From Streptomyces echinatus (GTDB lineage Bacteria > Actinomycetota > Actinomycetes > Streptomycetales > Streptomycetaceae), in NCBI RefSeq assembly GCF_014203595.1, contig NZ_JACHJK010000001.1, positions 126,582-190,581 of the forward strand: a stretch of 64,000 bases of DNA. The letters run 5' to 3'. How positions within the stretch are numbered: the first letter of the stretch is position 1; each line of letters begins with the position of its first letter. Below are positions 1 to 8,590 of the stretch, piece after piece. Below the pieces are notes generated by a model, which worked only from the letters and a program-made list of their open reading frames with translations, ran no database searches and had not been told where the DNA came from. The translations under genes were made by a program, and so were the position numbers.

Positions 1-2
1 CG

Positions 3-2246
3 GCCGCCGCGAACCGGCACGACCCGGCTCCGGTGAAGCAGCAGAAGCACGACCTCGACGGCCCTCTGAGCAAGACTCAGGACGCCCAGCGCGAGGAGGC
101 CCTGAACCAGCTCATATCGGGCAAGGCGAAGGCGGAGGAGCGCAACGGCTCCAAGGTCGTCAAGCTCAAGAGCCGCAAGGGCCAGAGCAAGTACGTCGAG
201 CTGAGCCGCGAGAAGACCGACAAGATCTTCACGATCCTGGTGGAGTTCGGGAACCAGACGGATCCCAAGTACGGCGGCACCGCGGGCCCGCTGCACAACA
301 AGATCGCCGCGCCGGACCGTAAGAAGGACAACTCCACGGCCTGGCAGAAGGACTACAACAAGAAGCACTACCAGGACCTCTACTTCGGCACCGGCAAGAA
401 GACCGAGTCGCTGAAGAAGTACTACGAGAAGCAGTCCTCGGGCCGCTACTCGGTCACCGGTGAGGTCACGGACTGGGTCAAGGTCCCGTACAACGAGGCG
501 CGTTACGGCAACAACGCCTGCGGCCAGACCAACTGCCCGAGCGTGTGGAACGTCGTCAGCGACGGCCTGAGCGCCTGGGTCGCCCAGCAGAAGAAGGCCG
601 GCCGCACGGACGCCGACATCAAGGCGGACCTGGCCAAGTACGACCAGTGGGACCGCTACGACTTCGACGGCGACGGCAACTTCAACGAGCCGGACGGCTA
701 CGTCGACCACTTCCAGATCGTGCACGCCGGTGAGGACGAGTCCGCCGGCGGCGGCGTCCAGGGCAAGGACGCGATCTGGGCCCACCGCTGGTACGCCTTC
801 GGCACCGACGCCGGCGCCACCGGCCCCGCGGACAACAAGCTCGGCGGCACCCAGGTCGGCAGCACCGGCATCTGGGTCGGCGACTACACCATCCAGCCGG
901 AGAACGGCGGACTCGGTGTCTACGCCCACGAGTACGGTCACGACCTCGGTCTGCCGGACGAGTACGACACCGCCGGCGGCGACAACTCCACCGGCTTCTG
1001 GACGCTGATGTCGTCCGGCTCCTGGCTCGGCACGGGCAAGGAGTCCATCGGTGACCTGCCCGGCGACATGAACGCCTGGGACAAGCTGCAGCTGGGCTGG
1101 CTGAACTACGACACCGCCAAGGCCGGCAAGCAGTCCACCCACAAGCTGGGCCTCGCCGAGTACAACACCTGGGACAAGCAGGCCCTCGTGGTCAACCTGC
1201 CCGACAAGGCGGTCACCACCACGATCACCCAGCCCGCCGAGGGTTCGACCCAGTGGTGGAGCGGCAGCGGCAACGACCTGAAGAACACGCTGACCCGTTC
1301 GGTGGACCTCACCGGCAAGTCCGCGGCGAGCCTGAGCCTGGACGGCTGGTGGGCCACCGAGGACGGCTACGACTACGTCTACACCGAGGTGTCGACCGAC
1401 GGCGGCGCCAACTGGACCGCCCTGGACGGCACGGCGGACGGCCAGGCCCTCCCGCGTGACGCCAGCGGCAAGCCGGCGCTGAGCGGCTTCTCGCAGACGC
1501 ACAAGAAGCTGTCGTTCCCGCTCGACGCCTACGCGGGCAAGAAGATCGACCTGCGCTTCCGCTACGCCACCGACGGCGGTGTCGCGGAGAACGGCTTCAC
1601 GGCCGACCAGATCACCGTGACCGCCGACGGCGCGCCGGTGTTCTCGGACAACGCCGAGACCGCCGACGCCGGTTGGACCGCGGCCGGCTTCTCCCGCATC
1701 GGCGCGTCCTTCACCAAGGACTACAAGCAGTACTACATCGCCGAGAACCGGCAGTACGTGTCGTACGACAAGACGCTGAAGACCGGCCCGTACAACTTCG
1801 GTTCGGCCAAGCGTCCCGACTGGGTCGAGCACTACCCGTACCAGAACGGCCTGCTGATCTGGAAGTGGGACACCTCCCAGGCGGACAACAACACCAACGA
1901 CACCAACGGCCACCCGGGCACCGGTCTGATCCTGCCGGTCGACTCGCACTCGAAGGCGCTGCGGTGGTCGGACGGCACGCTGCTGCGCAACCGCATCCAG
2001 GCCTACGACTCCCCGTTCAGCCTCTACGGCACGGACGGCATCACCCTGCACAGGGCCGACGTCGCGCTGAAGATCAAGGCGTCCAAGGGTGTCTCGGTCT
2101 TCAACGACCACGCCCACACCTACTACGACGCCTCGAACCCGACGGGCGGCGTGAAGGTCACTGACACCAACACCAAGATCACGATCGTCAAGGAGGCCAA
2201 GGACGGCTCCACGATCCAGCTCAAGGTTGGTCCCGCGGTCAAGTAA
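3..2246 (+). CDS. Secreted M6-family (immune inhibitor A type) metalloprotease, 5' end outside window
   Basis: The frame is open to the left edge, so the start codon and the expected signal peptide lie outside; residue numbers here count from the in-frame GTG at base 33. The zinc-binding helix is intact: HEYGHDLGLPDEYD begins at about residue 299 and gives the two His and the Glu of the HExxH motif. This is the hallmark of peptidase family M6, secreted metalloproteases named after Bacillus immune inhibitor A. Behind the catalytic part lies a beta-rich region (about residues 390-560) of the kind that carries binding domains in this family, then a C-terminal domain. The visible 740 or so residues fit Streptomyces members. 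A strong hairpin follows the stop. The substrate cannot be read from the sequence. Confidence 0.9.
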   Translation, partial: AAANRHDPAPVKQQKHDLDGPLSKTQDAQREEALNQLISGKAKAEERNGSKVVKLKSRKGQSKYVELSREKTDKIFTILVEFGNQTDPKYGGTAGPLHNKIAAPDRKKDNSTAWQKDYNKKHYQDLYFGTGKKTESLKKYYEKQSSGRYSVTGEVTDWVKVPYNEARYGNNACGQTNCPSVWNVVSDGLSAWVAQQKKAGRTDADIKADLAKYDQWDRYDFDGDGNFNEPDGYVDHFQIVHAGEDESAGGGVQGKDAIWAHRWYAFGTDAGATGPADNKLGGTQVGSTGIWVGDYTIQPENGGLGVYAHEYGHDLGLPDEYDTAGGDNSTGFWTLMSSGSWLGTGKESIGDLPGDMNAWDKLQLGWLNYDTAKAGKQSTHKLGLAEYNTWDKQALVVNLPDKAVTTTITQPAEGSTQWWSGSGNDLKNTLTRSVDLTGKSAASLSLDGWWATEDGYDYVYTEVSTDGGANWTALDGTADGQALPRDASGKPALSGFSQTHKKLSFPLDAYAGKKIDLRFRYATDGGVAENGFTADQITVTADGAPVFSDNAETADAGWTAAGFSRIGASFTKDYKQYYIAENRQYVSYDKTLKTGPYNFGSAKRPDWVEHYPYQNGLLIWKWDTSQADNNTNDTNGHPGTGLILPVDSHSKALRWSDGTLLRNRIQAYDSPFSLYGTDGITLHRADVALKIKASKGVSVFNDHAHTYYDASNPTGGVKVTDTNTKITIVKEAKDGSTIQLKVGPAVK

Positions 2247-2272
2247 TTCTTAAAACCGCAGGTCAGAAGCGT

Positions 2273-2306
2273 ATCGGCGGCAACCCCTTGGCGGGTTGCC
2301 GCCGAT
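2273..2306 (+). terminator. Rho-independent-type hairpin after the M6 protease
   Basis: A perfect 14-bp stem (ATCGGCGGCAACCC paired with its reverse complement) closes a 6-base loop and is followed by CGTGTTT. It starts 27 bases after the protease stop, so it most likely ends that transcript. Confidence 0.8.
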
Positions 2307-2367
2307 CGTGTTTAGGTGCGTCCTGTGGACCGCTTATTGACACCGACCGGAACGGGGATGTGACCAC

Positions 2368-2694
2368 ATGGCCGCTGGAGGCTTCTGCAAGCTGCCGAAC
2401 GGCTCGGTGGTGGTGGCGCTGAACCTGCCCTACGACTCCGCCGCGGTGCGGGTGCTCGTGCACGCCCAGAACCGGGCCCGGGCCCTGACCAGGCTCCGCA
2501 ACCTGGGCCTGCGGGCGATCTACCTCCGGGGGAACGCGGCGCCTCCGACACCGGACGAGATCACGGCGGTGCTGCACCATCCGGACGGCCTGATATGGCG
2601 CACGGCCCCGGCCGACAACGGTGTCATGGTGAACGAACTGTGGCACCCGATCCGCACCCTCCTCCGTAGACCCCCGGCGATCCCCCAGCCCTGA
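2368..2694 (+). CDS. Small conserved hypothetical protein
   Basis: This 108-residue protein starts MAAGGFCKLPNGSVVVAL. I do not recognise a named domain. It is soluble-looking, has no signal peptide or membrane segment, and has alternating strand/helix character (PNGSVVVALNLPYDSAAVRVLVHAQNRAR is in the first half, split here only by description). It sits alone between a strong upstream terminator and the convergent pncA gene, so it is probably its own transcript. A purine-rich ACGGGGATG lies 13 bases upstream of the ATG, a weak ribosome site. Codon usage is typical of the chromosome, which supports a real gene. Function unknown. Confidence 0.6.
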   Translation: MAAGGFCKLPNGSVVVALNLPYDSAAVRVLVHAQNRARALTRLRNLGLRAIYLRGNAAPPTPDEITAVLHHPDGLIWRTAPADNGVMVNELWHPIRTLLRRPPAIPQP

Positions 2695-2848
2695 CATCCC
2701 TCGCGGAACACCACCGACGGTTCCCGCCGAGGGGCGCGACGGCGCGTGGGCGGCCGCGGGTGCGTCGCGGCCGGTCGCGCCGGTTCGCCCCTGAGGCGGG
2801 CCGCCCCGCTCGGGACCGTCCGAATGCTGTCGACCGGTCTCCGCCGCC

Positions 2849-3442
2849 CTAGGCGCCGACCACCGGCTTGCCGGTCAGTTCCACGCCCGCTTCTCTCAGC
2901 TCCTCCAGGGCGCGCTCCGTGGTCTCCGGGGCGACGCCGGCCGTCAGGTCGAGCAGTATCTGTGTGCGGAAGCCCTCCCGGGCGGCGTCCAGGGCGGTGG
3001 CCCGCACGCAGTGGTCCGTGGCGATGCCCACCACGTCCACCTCGGTGATCTCCCGCGCCCGCAGCCAGTCGGCGAGGGGGACACCGTTCTCGTCGGTGCC
3101 CTCGAAGCCGCTGTAGGCCGCCGAGTACGCCCCCTTGTCGAACACGGCGTCGACCGCGCCGGAGGCGACCGCGGGAGCGAAGTTCGGATGGAAGCCCACG
3201 CCCTCCGTGCCCGCGACACAGTGCGCGGGCCAGGAGCGGACGTAGTCGGGGTTGTCCGCGAAGTGGCCGCCGGGCGCGATGTGGTGGTCACGGGTGGCCA
3301 CCACGTGCCGGTATCCGGCGCCCCCCGCCTGGCCGATCAGCTCGGTGATGGCGGCGGCCACGTCCGCCCCGCCGGCCACCGCGAGGCTGCCCCCCTCGCA
3401 GAAGTCGTTCTGCACGTCTACGACGATCAAGGCGCGGCGCAT
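2849..3442 (-). CDS. pncA: Nicotinamidase
   Basis: This 197-residue cysteine hydrolase of the isochorismatase fold converts nicotinamide to nicotinate and ammonia in NAD salvage. The catalytic triad is visible: Asp9 (VVDVQNDF), Lys103 (VFDKGAYS) and Cys145 (ATDHCVRATALDA). Asp52, His54 and His60 in RDHHIAPGGH fit the metal site of true nicotinamidases rather than generic isochorismatases. The gene lies just downstream of pncB on the same strand with about 100 bases between, so the two consecutive salvage steps are next to each other. The AT-richer stretch upstream of its own start, with GAAGGA as ribosome site, suggests a separate promoter as well. Confidence 0.92.
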   Translation of the reverse strand: MRRALIVVDVQNDFCEGGSLAVAGGADVAAAITELIGQAGGAGYRHVVATRDHHIAPGGHFADNPDYVRSWPAHCVAGTEGVGFHPNFAPAVASGAVDAVFDKGAYSAAYSGFEGTDENGVPLADWLRAREITEVDVVGIATDHCVRATALDAAREGFRTQILLDLTAGVAPETTERALEELREAGVELTGKPVVGA

Positions 3443-3463
3443 GCTGGTTGTCCTTCGACTAAG

Positions 3464-3475
3464 AGTTAAGTAACT
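3464..3475 (-). promoter_or_regulatory. Inverted repeat in the pncA promoter region, candidate operator
   Basis: AGTTA-AG-TAACT is a perfect 5-bp inverted repeat 22 bases upstream of the pncA ATG, inside an unusually AT-rich patch for this genome. Its position fits a promoter-proximal operator for a NAD-responsive repressor, but which protein binds is unknown. Confidence 0.35.
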
Positions 3476-3539
3476 GAGCCTAGAGACTTCCGGTCCCTTG
3501 CGGGAGGGGGCGTTCGAGGGGGCGGACGGCGGTCCCGCT

Positions 3540-4886
3540 CTAGCTACCCGAGCGCCCGTGGACGTACTCCGTCGGAATGACGGGTTCCCCCCTGGAGAGC
3601 TGCGTGGCGGACAGAGGCAGATTCGCGCGGGCCGCGATGTGGCGGTCCCGGGGCACGTCCAGCGGCTCGCGGGCGACCACCTCGCCGTCCCTGACGAGCC
3701 GCACCAGCAGCTGCCGGTCGGCCAGCTCGGCCGGTACCGGCCCGGTGCCGACGACCTCGGCCTCCGCGATCCCCTCCGCGTCCGGCCGGCGCGCGGCCCA
3801 CTTGCGCCCCCCGATGGAGGTCTTGCCCCCGCTGGACTTCTTCGCGACCGGGACCAGCGGCGCTCCCGGGTCGGTGGTCTCGGCGCGGGCGACCAGCTTG
3901 TAGACCATGGAGGCCGTCGGGTGCCCGGAGCCGGTCACCAGCTGGGTGCCGACGCCGTACGCGTCCACCGGGGCCGCGGCCAGGGAGGCGATGGCGTACT
4001 CGTCCAGGTCCGAGGTCACGACGATCCTGGTCTTGGTGGCGCCCAGCTCGTCCAGCTGCTGGCGCACCCGGTGGGCCACCAGCAGCAGGTCGCCGGAGTC
4101 GATGCGGACCGCGCCCAGCTCGGGGCCGGCCACCTCCACCGCGGTTCGGACGGCCTCGGCGACGTCGTAGGTGTCCACCAGCAGCGTGGTGCCCCGGCCG
4201 AGGGTGTCGACCTGGGCCTGGAAGGCGTCCCGCTCGCGGTCGTGGAGCAGGGTGAAGGCGTGGGCCGAGGTGCCGACGGTGGGGATGCCGTAGCGGAAGC
4301 CCGCCGCGAGATCGGAGGTGGTCGCGAAGCCGCCGACGTAGGCGGCCCGGGCGGCGGCCACGGCGGCCAGCTCGTGGGTGCGCCGGGCGCCCATCTCGAT
4401 CAGCGGGCGCTCCCCGGCCGCGGACGCCATCCGGGAGGCGGCGGCGGCGATCGCGGAGTCGTGGTTGAGGATGGAGAGGATCACCGTCTCCAGCAGCACG
4501 CACTCGGCGAAGGTGCCCTCGACCCGCATGATCGGCGAGCCGGGGAAGTACACCTCGCCCTCGGGGTAGCCCCAGACGTCCCCGGTGAAGCGGTAGTCGG
4601 CGAGCCACTTCAGCGTCCGCTCGTCGACGATCTTCCGGTCGTCCAGGAAGCCGAGGACGCCCGGGTCGAAGCGGAAGTTCTCCACCGCGTCCAGGACGCG
4701 CCCGGTGCCGGCCACCACGCCGTAGCGGCGCCCGTTCGGCAGCCGCCGGGTGAAGACCTCGAACACGCTGCGCCGCTCGGCGGTACCGGCCCTCAGCGCG
4801 GCCTGCAGCATCGTCAGCTCGTACTGGTCCGTGAAGAGCGCCGTCGAGGGAACATCCACCGGCAGTCCAAGGTCCGCCATGTCCAC
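3540..4886 (-). CDS. pncB: Nicotinate phosphoribosyltransferase
   Basis: This enzyme joins nicotinate to phosphoribosyl pyrophosphate to make nicotinate mononucleotide, the step after PncA in the Preiss-Handler salvage route. Family signatures include ALFTDQYELTMLQAAL at the N-terminus, SAHAFTLLHDRERDAF near the active-site His and IDSGDLLLVAHRVR in the phosphate-binding half. I place the start at the GTG giving VDMADLGLPVDVPS (448 residues): AGGGGAGGT lies 5 bases upstream, and this matches the family's usual N-terminus better than the longer open frame, whose extra codons run into the clpS promoter region. The internal ATG six bases later (at 4880) is the alternative. Confidence 0.92.
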   Translation of the reverse strand: MDMADLGLPVDVPSTALFTDQYELTMLQAALRAGTAERRSVFEVFTRRLPNGRRYGVVAGTGRVLDAVENFRFDPGVLGFLDDRKIVDERTLKWLADYRFTGDVWGYPEGEVYFPGSPIMRVEGTFAECVLLETVILSILNHDSAIAAAASRMASAAGERPLIEMGARRTHELAAVAAARAAYVGGFATTSDLAAGFRYGIPTVGTSAHAFTLLHDRERDAFQAQVDTLGRGTTLLVDTYDVAEAVRTAVEVAGPELGAVRIDSGDLLLVAHRVRQQLDELGATKTRIVVTSDLDEYAIASLAAAPVDAYGVGTQLVTGSGHPTASMVYKLVARAETTDPGAPLVPVAKKSSGGKTSIGGRKWAARRPDAEGIAEAEVVGTGPVPAELADRQLLVRLVRDGEVVAREPLDVPRDRHIAARANLPLSATQLSRGEPVIPTEYVHGRSGS

Positions 4887-4931
4887 CGAAACCTCCCCTA
4901 GCTCGTGACTGCCCGGGTACCCCGGGACCGG

Positions 4932-4957
4932 CCGGGGGTCCGGGGACCGACCCCCGG
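4932..4957. other. GC-rich hairpin in the pncB-clpS divergent region
   Basis: CCGGGGGTC pairs with GACCCCCGG across an 8-base spacer, between the divergent starts of pncB and clpS. There is no T-run, so it is not an obvious terminator; it may simply be a stable structure in the shared promoter region. Confidence 0.35.
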
Positions 4958-5033
4958 TCTGTGCAGCATGGCGATAAGCGTACCCCCTTTTCGTCGGTGT
5001 GACGATTTGTCGGGGCCGTGGCAGCATGGCTGT

Positions 5034-5342
5034 GTGACGTCACCCGCGCCCGTAGAGATCGAACGCACCGAGTCGGCGGAGGAGGTCTTCGCCGTACCCG
5101 AGCCCGACGTCCCCTGGGTCACGATCGTCCACAACGACCCGGTCAACCTCATGAGCTATGTGACGTACGTCTTCCAGTCGTACTTCGGCTACACCAAGGA
5201 CAAGGCCACCAAGCTCATGCTCGACGTCCACCACAAGGGCCGGGCGGTCGTCTCCAGCGGCAGCCGCGAGGAGATGGAACGCGACGTGCAGGCGATGCAC
5301 GGTTACGGTCTGTGGGCCACCCTCCAGCAGGACCGGAAGTAG
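5034..5342 (+). CDS. clpS: ATP-dependent Clp protease adaptor ClpS
   Basis: ClpS delivers N-degron proteins to the ClpAP/ClpCP unfoldase-protease. The core [22 protein letters not shown] holds the conserved substrate-pocket residues (the NDP...M motif); it is quoted here in part as [16 protein letters not shown]. The later VHHKGRAVV and GLWATLQ segments are also typical. I start at the GTG that gives [17 protein letters not shown] (102 residues). Longer in-frame starts would add an atypical Arg/Pro-rich stretch overlapping the promoter. The ribosome site is weak. DUF2017 follows after 12 bases, the standard actinobacterial arrangement. Confidence 0.93.
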   Translation: MTSPAPVEIERTESAEEVFAVPEPDVPWVTIVHNDPVNLMSYVTYVFQSYFGYTKDKATKLMLDVHHKGRAVVSSGSREEMERDVQAMHGYGLWATLQQDRK

Positions 5343-5354
5343 CGACCGACTCAC

Positions 5355-5960
5355 ATGCCCGGACACTTCGAACCGCTCCCCGGCGGCGGCGCGGCCGTCG
5401 CGCTCGACGACGTCGAGATCTCCATCATCCGGTCGCTGGCCGTCCAGCTCCTGGAGCTGATCGGACCCGGCCCCGGCGCGGACACCCCGGACGACCCGCT
5501 CGCCGAGCTGTTCGCCGAGGGCCCGAGCGAACCGCCGGCCGACCCGGTCCTGCGCAGGCTCTTCCCGGACGCCTACAGCGACCCGGAGCAGGACCCCGGC
5601 TCGTCGGCCGAGGCCGAGGAGCGGCGGGCGCACTCCGCCGAGTTCCGCCGCTACACCGAGAACGACCTGCGCGCCGGCAAGCGGGACAACGCACTCGGGG
5701 TGATCCGCACCCTGGACGCGCTCGCCCCGGTCGACGAGGGCGGGGCGGTGCTGAAGCTGTCCCCGCAGGAGTCCCGGCAGTGGCTCGGCGCCCTCAATGA
5801 CCTCCGGCTGGCCATCGGCGCCCGGCTGGAGATCACCGACGAGGACGACACCGATCTGCTCTACCGGCTCCCGGAGGACGACCCGCGCAAGCCGATGGTG
5901 CTGGCCTATCTCTGGCTGGGCGGTCTCCAGGAGACCTTGGTGACGACCCTTATGTCGTAA
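5355..5960 (+). CDS. DUF2017 family protein
   Basis: This 201-residue acidic cytoplasmic protein starts MPGHFEPLPGGGAAVALDDVE and contains the helical core SIIRSLAVQLLELIGPG typical of DUF2017. The family is almost always encoded directly behind clpS in actinobacteria, as here (12-base gap, presumably one transcript), so a role linked to Clp proteolysis is suspected but not shown. No catalytic motif is visible. The C-terminal part (EITDEDDTDLLYRLPEDD onward) is strongly acidic and ends in a hydrophobic helix. Function unknown. Confidence 0.85.
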   Translation: MPGHFEPLPGGGAAVALDDVEISIIRSLAVQLLELIGPGPGADTPDDPLAELFAEGPSEPPADPVLRRLFPDAYSDPEQDPGSSAEAEERRAHSAEFRRYTENDLRAGKRDNALGVIRTLDALAPVDEGGAVLKLSPQESRQWLGALNDLRLAIGARLEITDEDDTDLLYRLPEDDPRKPMVLAYLWLGGLQETLVTTLMS

Positions 5961-6143
5961 CCCGTACGGATTCGTCCACTGGCTGGTGTTCGCTCAGAGG
6001 ACGCTCAAATCCGGATAACGATCCCATCACCTTCATGGCCTGCTTTGACACGTTCGGGCGCTCTTTGTCCGCTTTTCCCTGTGCGGTGCATCACATCGTG
6101 CCAGTGTGATCAGTATTGCGGCCGTGATAAATCTTCACGACCG

Positions 6144-6173
6144 CCCGGCCAACACCACCCATGTTCGGCCGGG
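6144..6173. repeat. Inverted repeat in the 330-bp gap before the permease
   Basis: CCCGGCC-AACA pairs with TGTT-C-GGCCGGG around a 7-base loop, with one bulged C. It lies midway in the 5961-6290 gap, 118 bases before the permease ATG. The rest of the gap holds a perfect TTGACA at 6045 without a convincing -10 partner; no gene is visible there. It could be a leader hairpin or an operator. Confidence 0.35.
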
Positions 6174-6290
6174 TGCGCCACCGAGCCGACGACCGTCGGC
6201 CAGGCAACAGCTCCAGCAATCCGGGGGGATCGAGACCCGATCCGAGGCCGACGAAAGGCCCGGGTCGGCATGGAGAAAGGCGCACCACAC

Positions 6291-7727
6291 ATGACCTCAG
6301 CGCAGGTCGACCAGCATCGCGACGGCAATGAGGCCGTGCGGGCCGAGGACAGCGAGGGCGGCGAGGGGTATCAGCGCGGGCTCGGCGCCCGGCAGATCCA
6401 GATGATCGCCATCGGCGGTGCCATCGGCACCGGCCTCTTCCTCGGCGCGGGCAAGGGTATTTCCAAGGCCGGTCCGAGCCTCATCCTGGCGTACGCCGTC
6501 GCGGGCCTCGTCATCTTCTTCATCATGCGCGCGCTCGGCGAGCTGCTGATGTACCGCCCGGTGTCGGGCTCCTTCTCGGAGTACGCGCGCGAGTTCATCG
6601 GCCCCTTCGCGGGCTTCGTGACCGGATGGACGTACTGGCTGTTCTGGGTGGTCACGGGCATCACCGAGGTCACCGCGGCAGCCGCCTACATGACGTACTG
6701 GTTCGACATCCCGCAATGGGTGTCGGCCCTGATCTTCACGTTCGTCCTCTACGGTGCCAACCTGATCTCCGTGAAGCTCTTCGGTGAGCTGGAGTTCTGG
6801 TTCTCCATGGTCAAGGTCACCGCCATCATCGGCATGATCCTGATCTGCGCCGGCATCCTGACGGTCGGCTTCTCCGACGCCGGCGACACCGCCTCCGTGA
6901 GCCACCTGTGGAACGACGGCGGCTTCTTCCCGCACGGTGTCGGCAACACGCTGATGACCCTGCAGATGGTGATGTTCGCCTTCCTCGCCGTCGAGCTGGT
7001 CGGTGTGACCGCGGGCGAGTCCAAGGACCCCAAGACCGTGCTGCCCAAGGCGATCAACACCGTGCCGTGGCGCATCGCCGTCTTCTACGTCGGCGCGCTG
7101 ATCATGATCCTGTCGGTCGTGCCGTGGACGAGCTTCCAGCCGGGCGTGAGCCCCTTCGTGGCCGCCTTCGAGAAGATGGGCCTGGCCGCGGGCGCGGGCA
7201 TCGTGAACTTCGTGGTGCTCACCGCGGCGCTGTCCTCCTGCAACTCCGGCATGTACTCCACCGGCCGCATGCTGCGTGACCTGGCGCTCAACAACCAGGG
7301 CCCGCAGTTCTTCACCAAGCTGACCCGCAGCGGTACCCCGCTGGTCGGCACGACGGTCTCCGCCGCGCTGATGCTGGTCGGTGTCTGGATCAACTACCAG
7401 TGGCCGGGCAAGGCGTTCGACTACGTGGTGTCCTTCGCGACCATCTCCGGCATGTGGGCGTGGATCGTCATCCTGCTCTGCCAGATCCGCTACCGCGCCA
7501 AGGCCGACCGCGGCGAGCTCCCCCGCTCGGAGTTCCGCTCGCCGGGCGCTCCGCTCACCAGCTGGCTCGCCCTCGCCTTCATCGGCATGGTGATCGTGCT
7601 GATGGGCATCGACAAGGACGCCCGGGTCTCGCTGTACTGCGCGCCGCTGTGGGGCCTGATCCTCGCCGTCGCCTATCTGGTGCTCAAGCGCCGCAACCCG
7701 GAGGCCGCCGCCTTCCGCAAGCGCTGA
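6291..7727 (+). CDS. Amino acid permease (APC superfamily, AAT family)
   Basis: A 478-residue inner-membrane proton-coupled amino acid importer with about twelve hydrophobic segments. The first helix carries IQMIAIGGAIGTGLFLGAG, the classic APC unwound-helix substrate motif, and the loop VGVTAGESKDPKTVLPKAI is the conserved cytoplasmic signature of the AAT group that includes asparagine, GABA, lysine and aromatic permeases. The substrate cannot be fixed from sequence; an L-asparagine/GABA type is plausible. The ATG follows GGAGAAAGG at suitable distance. The gene is monocistronic: long leader upstream, large hairpin downstream. Confidence 0.88.
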   Translation: MTSAQVDQHRDGNEAVRAEDSEGGEGYQRGLGARQIQMIAIGGAIGTGLFLGAGKGISKAGPSLILAYAVAGLVIFFIMRALGELLMYRPVSGSFSEYAREFIGPFAGFVTGWTYWLFWVVTGITEVTAAAAYMTYWFDIPQWVSALIFTFVLYGANLISVKLFGELEFWFSMVKVTAIIGMILICAGILTVGFSDAGDTASVSHLWNDGGFFPHGVGNTLMTLQMVMFAFLAVELVGVTAGESKDPKTVLPKAINTVPWRIAVFYVGALIMILSVVPWTSFQPGVSPFVAAFEKMGLAAGAGIVNFVVLTAALSSCNSGMYSTGRMLRDLALNNQGPQFFTKLTRSGTPLVGTTVSAALMLVGVWINYQWPGKAFDYVVSFATISGMWAWIVILLCQIRYRAKADRGELPRSEFRSPGAPLTSWLALAFIGMVIVLMGIDKDARVSLYCAPLWGLILAVAYLVLKRRNPEAAAFRKR

Positions 7728-7848
7728 CACCACGGCCGTGCGGGCGTGACAGCCCTACGGCCTCACCGGGACACCCTCCCCAGGACGTCCGGCCGCCGGG
7801 AGCACTCGTGGCGCCCCCGGAGGCCGCCGCTCAGGACGTCCACCATGC

Positions 7849-7885
7849 GGGCCGTCCCGTACCGACCTTCGGTACGGGACGGCCC
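7849..7885 (+). terminator. 17-bp perfect hairpin between the permease and mec
   Basis: GGGCCGTCCCGTACCGA pairs perfectly with its reverse complement around a 3-base loop, followed by GTCTGCTTAT. It ends 20 bases before the mec ATG and probably terminates the permease transcript; being so close to mec it may also lie in that gene's promoter region. Confidence 0.65.
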
Positions 7886-7905
7886 GTCTGCTTATCCTGA
7901 CCCGC

Positions 7906-8328
7906 ATGCTGACCATCACCCAGGCCCTCGTCGACCAGATCGTCGCCCACGCGCGCAAGGACCACCCCGACGAGGCGTGCGGCGTCGTCGCCGGCCCGGC
8001 CGGCTCGGACCGCCCCGAGCGCTTCATCCCGATGCTGAACGCGGCCATGTCGCCCACGTTCTACGAGTTCGACTCGGGTGACCTGCTCCGGCTCTACCGC
8101 GAGATGGACGACCGCGACGAGGAGCCGGTGGTCGTCTACCACTCCCACACGGCGACCGAGGCCTACCCCTCCCGCACGGACATCTCCTACGCGAACGAGC
8201 CCGCCGCCCACTACGTCCTGGTCTCCACCGCGGACACCGACGGACTGGGCGACTTCCAGTTCCGTTCCTTCCGGATCGTGGACGGCGAGGTCACCGAGGA
8301 GGAAGTGAGGGTCGTGGAGGCCTACTGA
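7906..8328 (+). CDS. mec: JAMM/M67 metallopeptidase Mec (CysO-cysteine peptidase)
   Basis: A 140-residue zinc peptidase that, in the mycobacterial pathway, releases cysteine from the C-terminus of the carrier CysO. The JAMM motif is complete: Glu23 (HPDEACG), His79 and His81 (VYHSHT), Ser89 and Asp92 (PSRTD) with the exact H-x-H-x10-D spacing. It lies upstream of cysO and cysM in the order seen for Rv1334-Rv1336. A 130-base gap with a leader peptide separates it from cysO, so co-transcription is not certain. A second role, trimming the carrier's C-terminus, is suggested by the two extra residues on CysO here. Confidence 0.88.
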   Translation: MLTITQALVDQIVAHARKDHPDEACGVVAGPAGSDRPERFIPMLNAAMSPTFYEFDSGDLLRLYREMDDRDEEPVVVYHSHTATEAYPSRTDISYANEPAAHYVLVSTADTDGLGDFQFRSFRIVDGEVTEEEVRVVEAY

Positions 8329-8446
8329 CGTGGAGGGCCGGCGCGCGGACGGAACCCGCGCCGCACCCAAGGGCAGGCGTCTCATTCACCGGACAGTTTC
8401 CGTCCGTCATGCGGAATCACACTCCGGGAGCCGGACCGGGAATCGA

Positions 8447-8452
8447 TACGAT
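8447..8452 (+). promoter_or_regulatory. -10 element of a probable leaderless promoter
   Basis: TACGAT ends six bases before the ATG of the leader peptide, which puts the expected transcription start on or next to that ATG. No good -35 is evident. This is the usual geometry for leaderless actinobacterial transcripts. Confidence 0.5.
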
Positions 8453-8458
8453 GAGCCC

Positions 8459-8554
8459 ATGGTTCTGAACGACGTGAGCGACAAGACGCCGGGCATGCTG
8501 CTCGTGGCGCGGCTGCACGTCGACCTGTGCAGGCTGAACAGCGCCATCTGTTGA
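8459..8554 (+). CDS. Cysteine-type leader peptide upstream of cysO-cysM
   Basis: A 31-codon frame ending MLLVARLHVDLCRLNSAIC, from the internal ATG at 8495. The -HVDLCR-xxSAIC ending matches the short actinobacterial leader peptides (annotated putative leader peptide) found in front of sulfur-metabolism genes. It has two Cys codons, the second being the last sense codon before TGA. The -10 spacing makes the ATG at 8459 probably the first base of the mRNA. The product itself likely has no role; its translation would sense cysteinyl-tRNA and control the operon 116 bases downstream. The alternative start at 8495 gives 19 residues. Mycobacterial Cys-rich leaderless frames work in this way, so the role is inferred from them. 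Confidence 0.75.
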   Translation: MVLNDVSDKTPGMLLVARLHVDLCRLNSAIC

Positions 8555-8590
8555 CGTTCCCCTCGCCGCACGGCCGTGAGCCGCGGCGCT

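Noticed and set aside
3498..4901. A 467-codon frame antisense to pncB
   Set aside because: Composition bias only; the opposite strand encodes a complete nicotinate phosphoribosyltransferase.
6045..6050. TTGACA as -35 of the permease promoter
   Set aside because: A perfect hexamer, but no acceptable -10 at 16-19 bases; I do not call a promoter.
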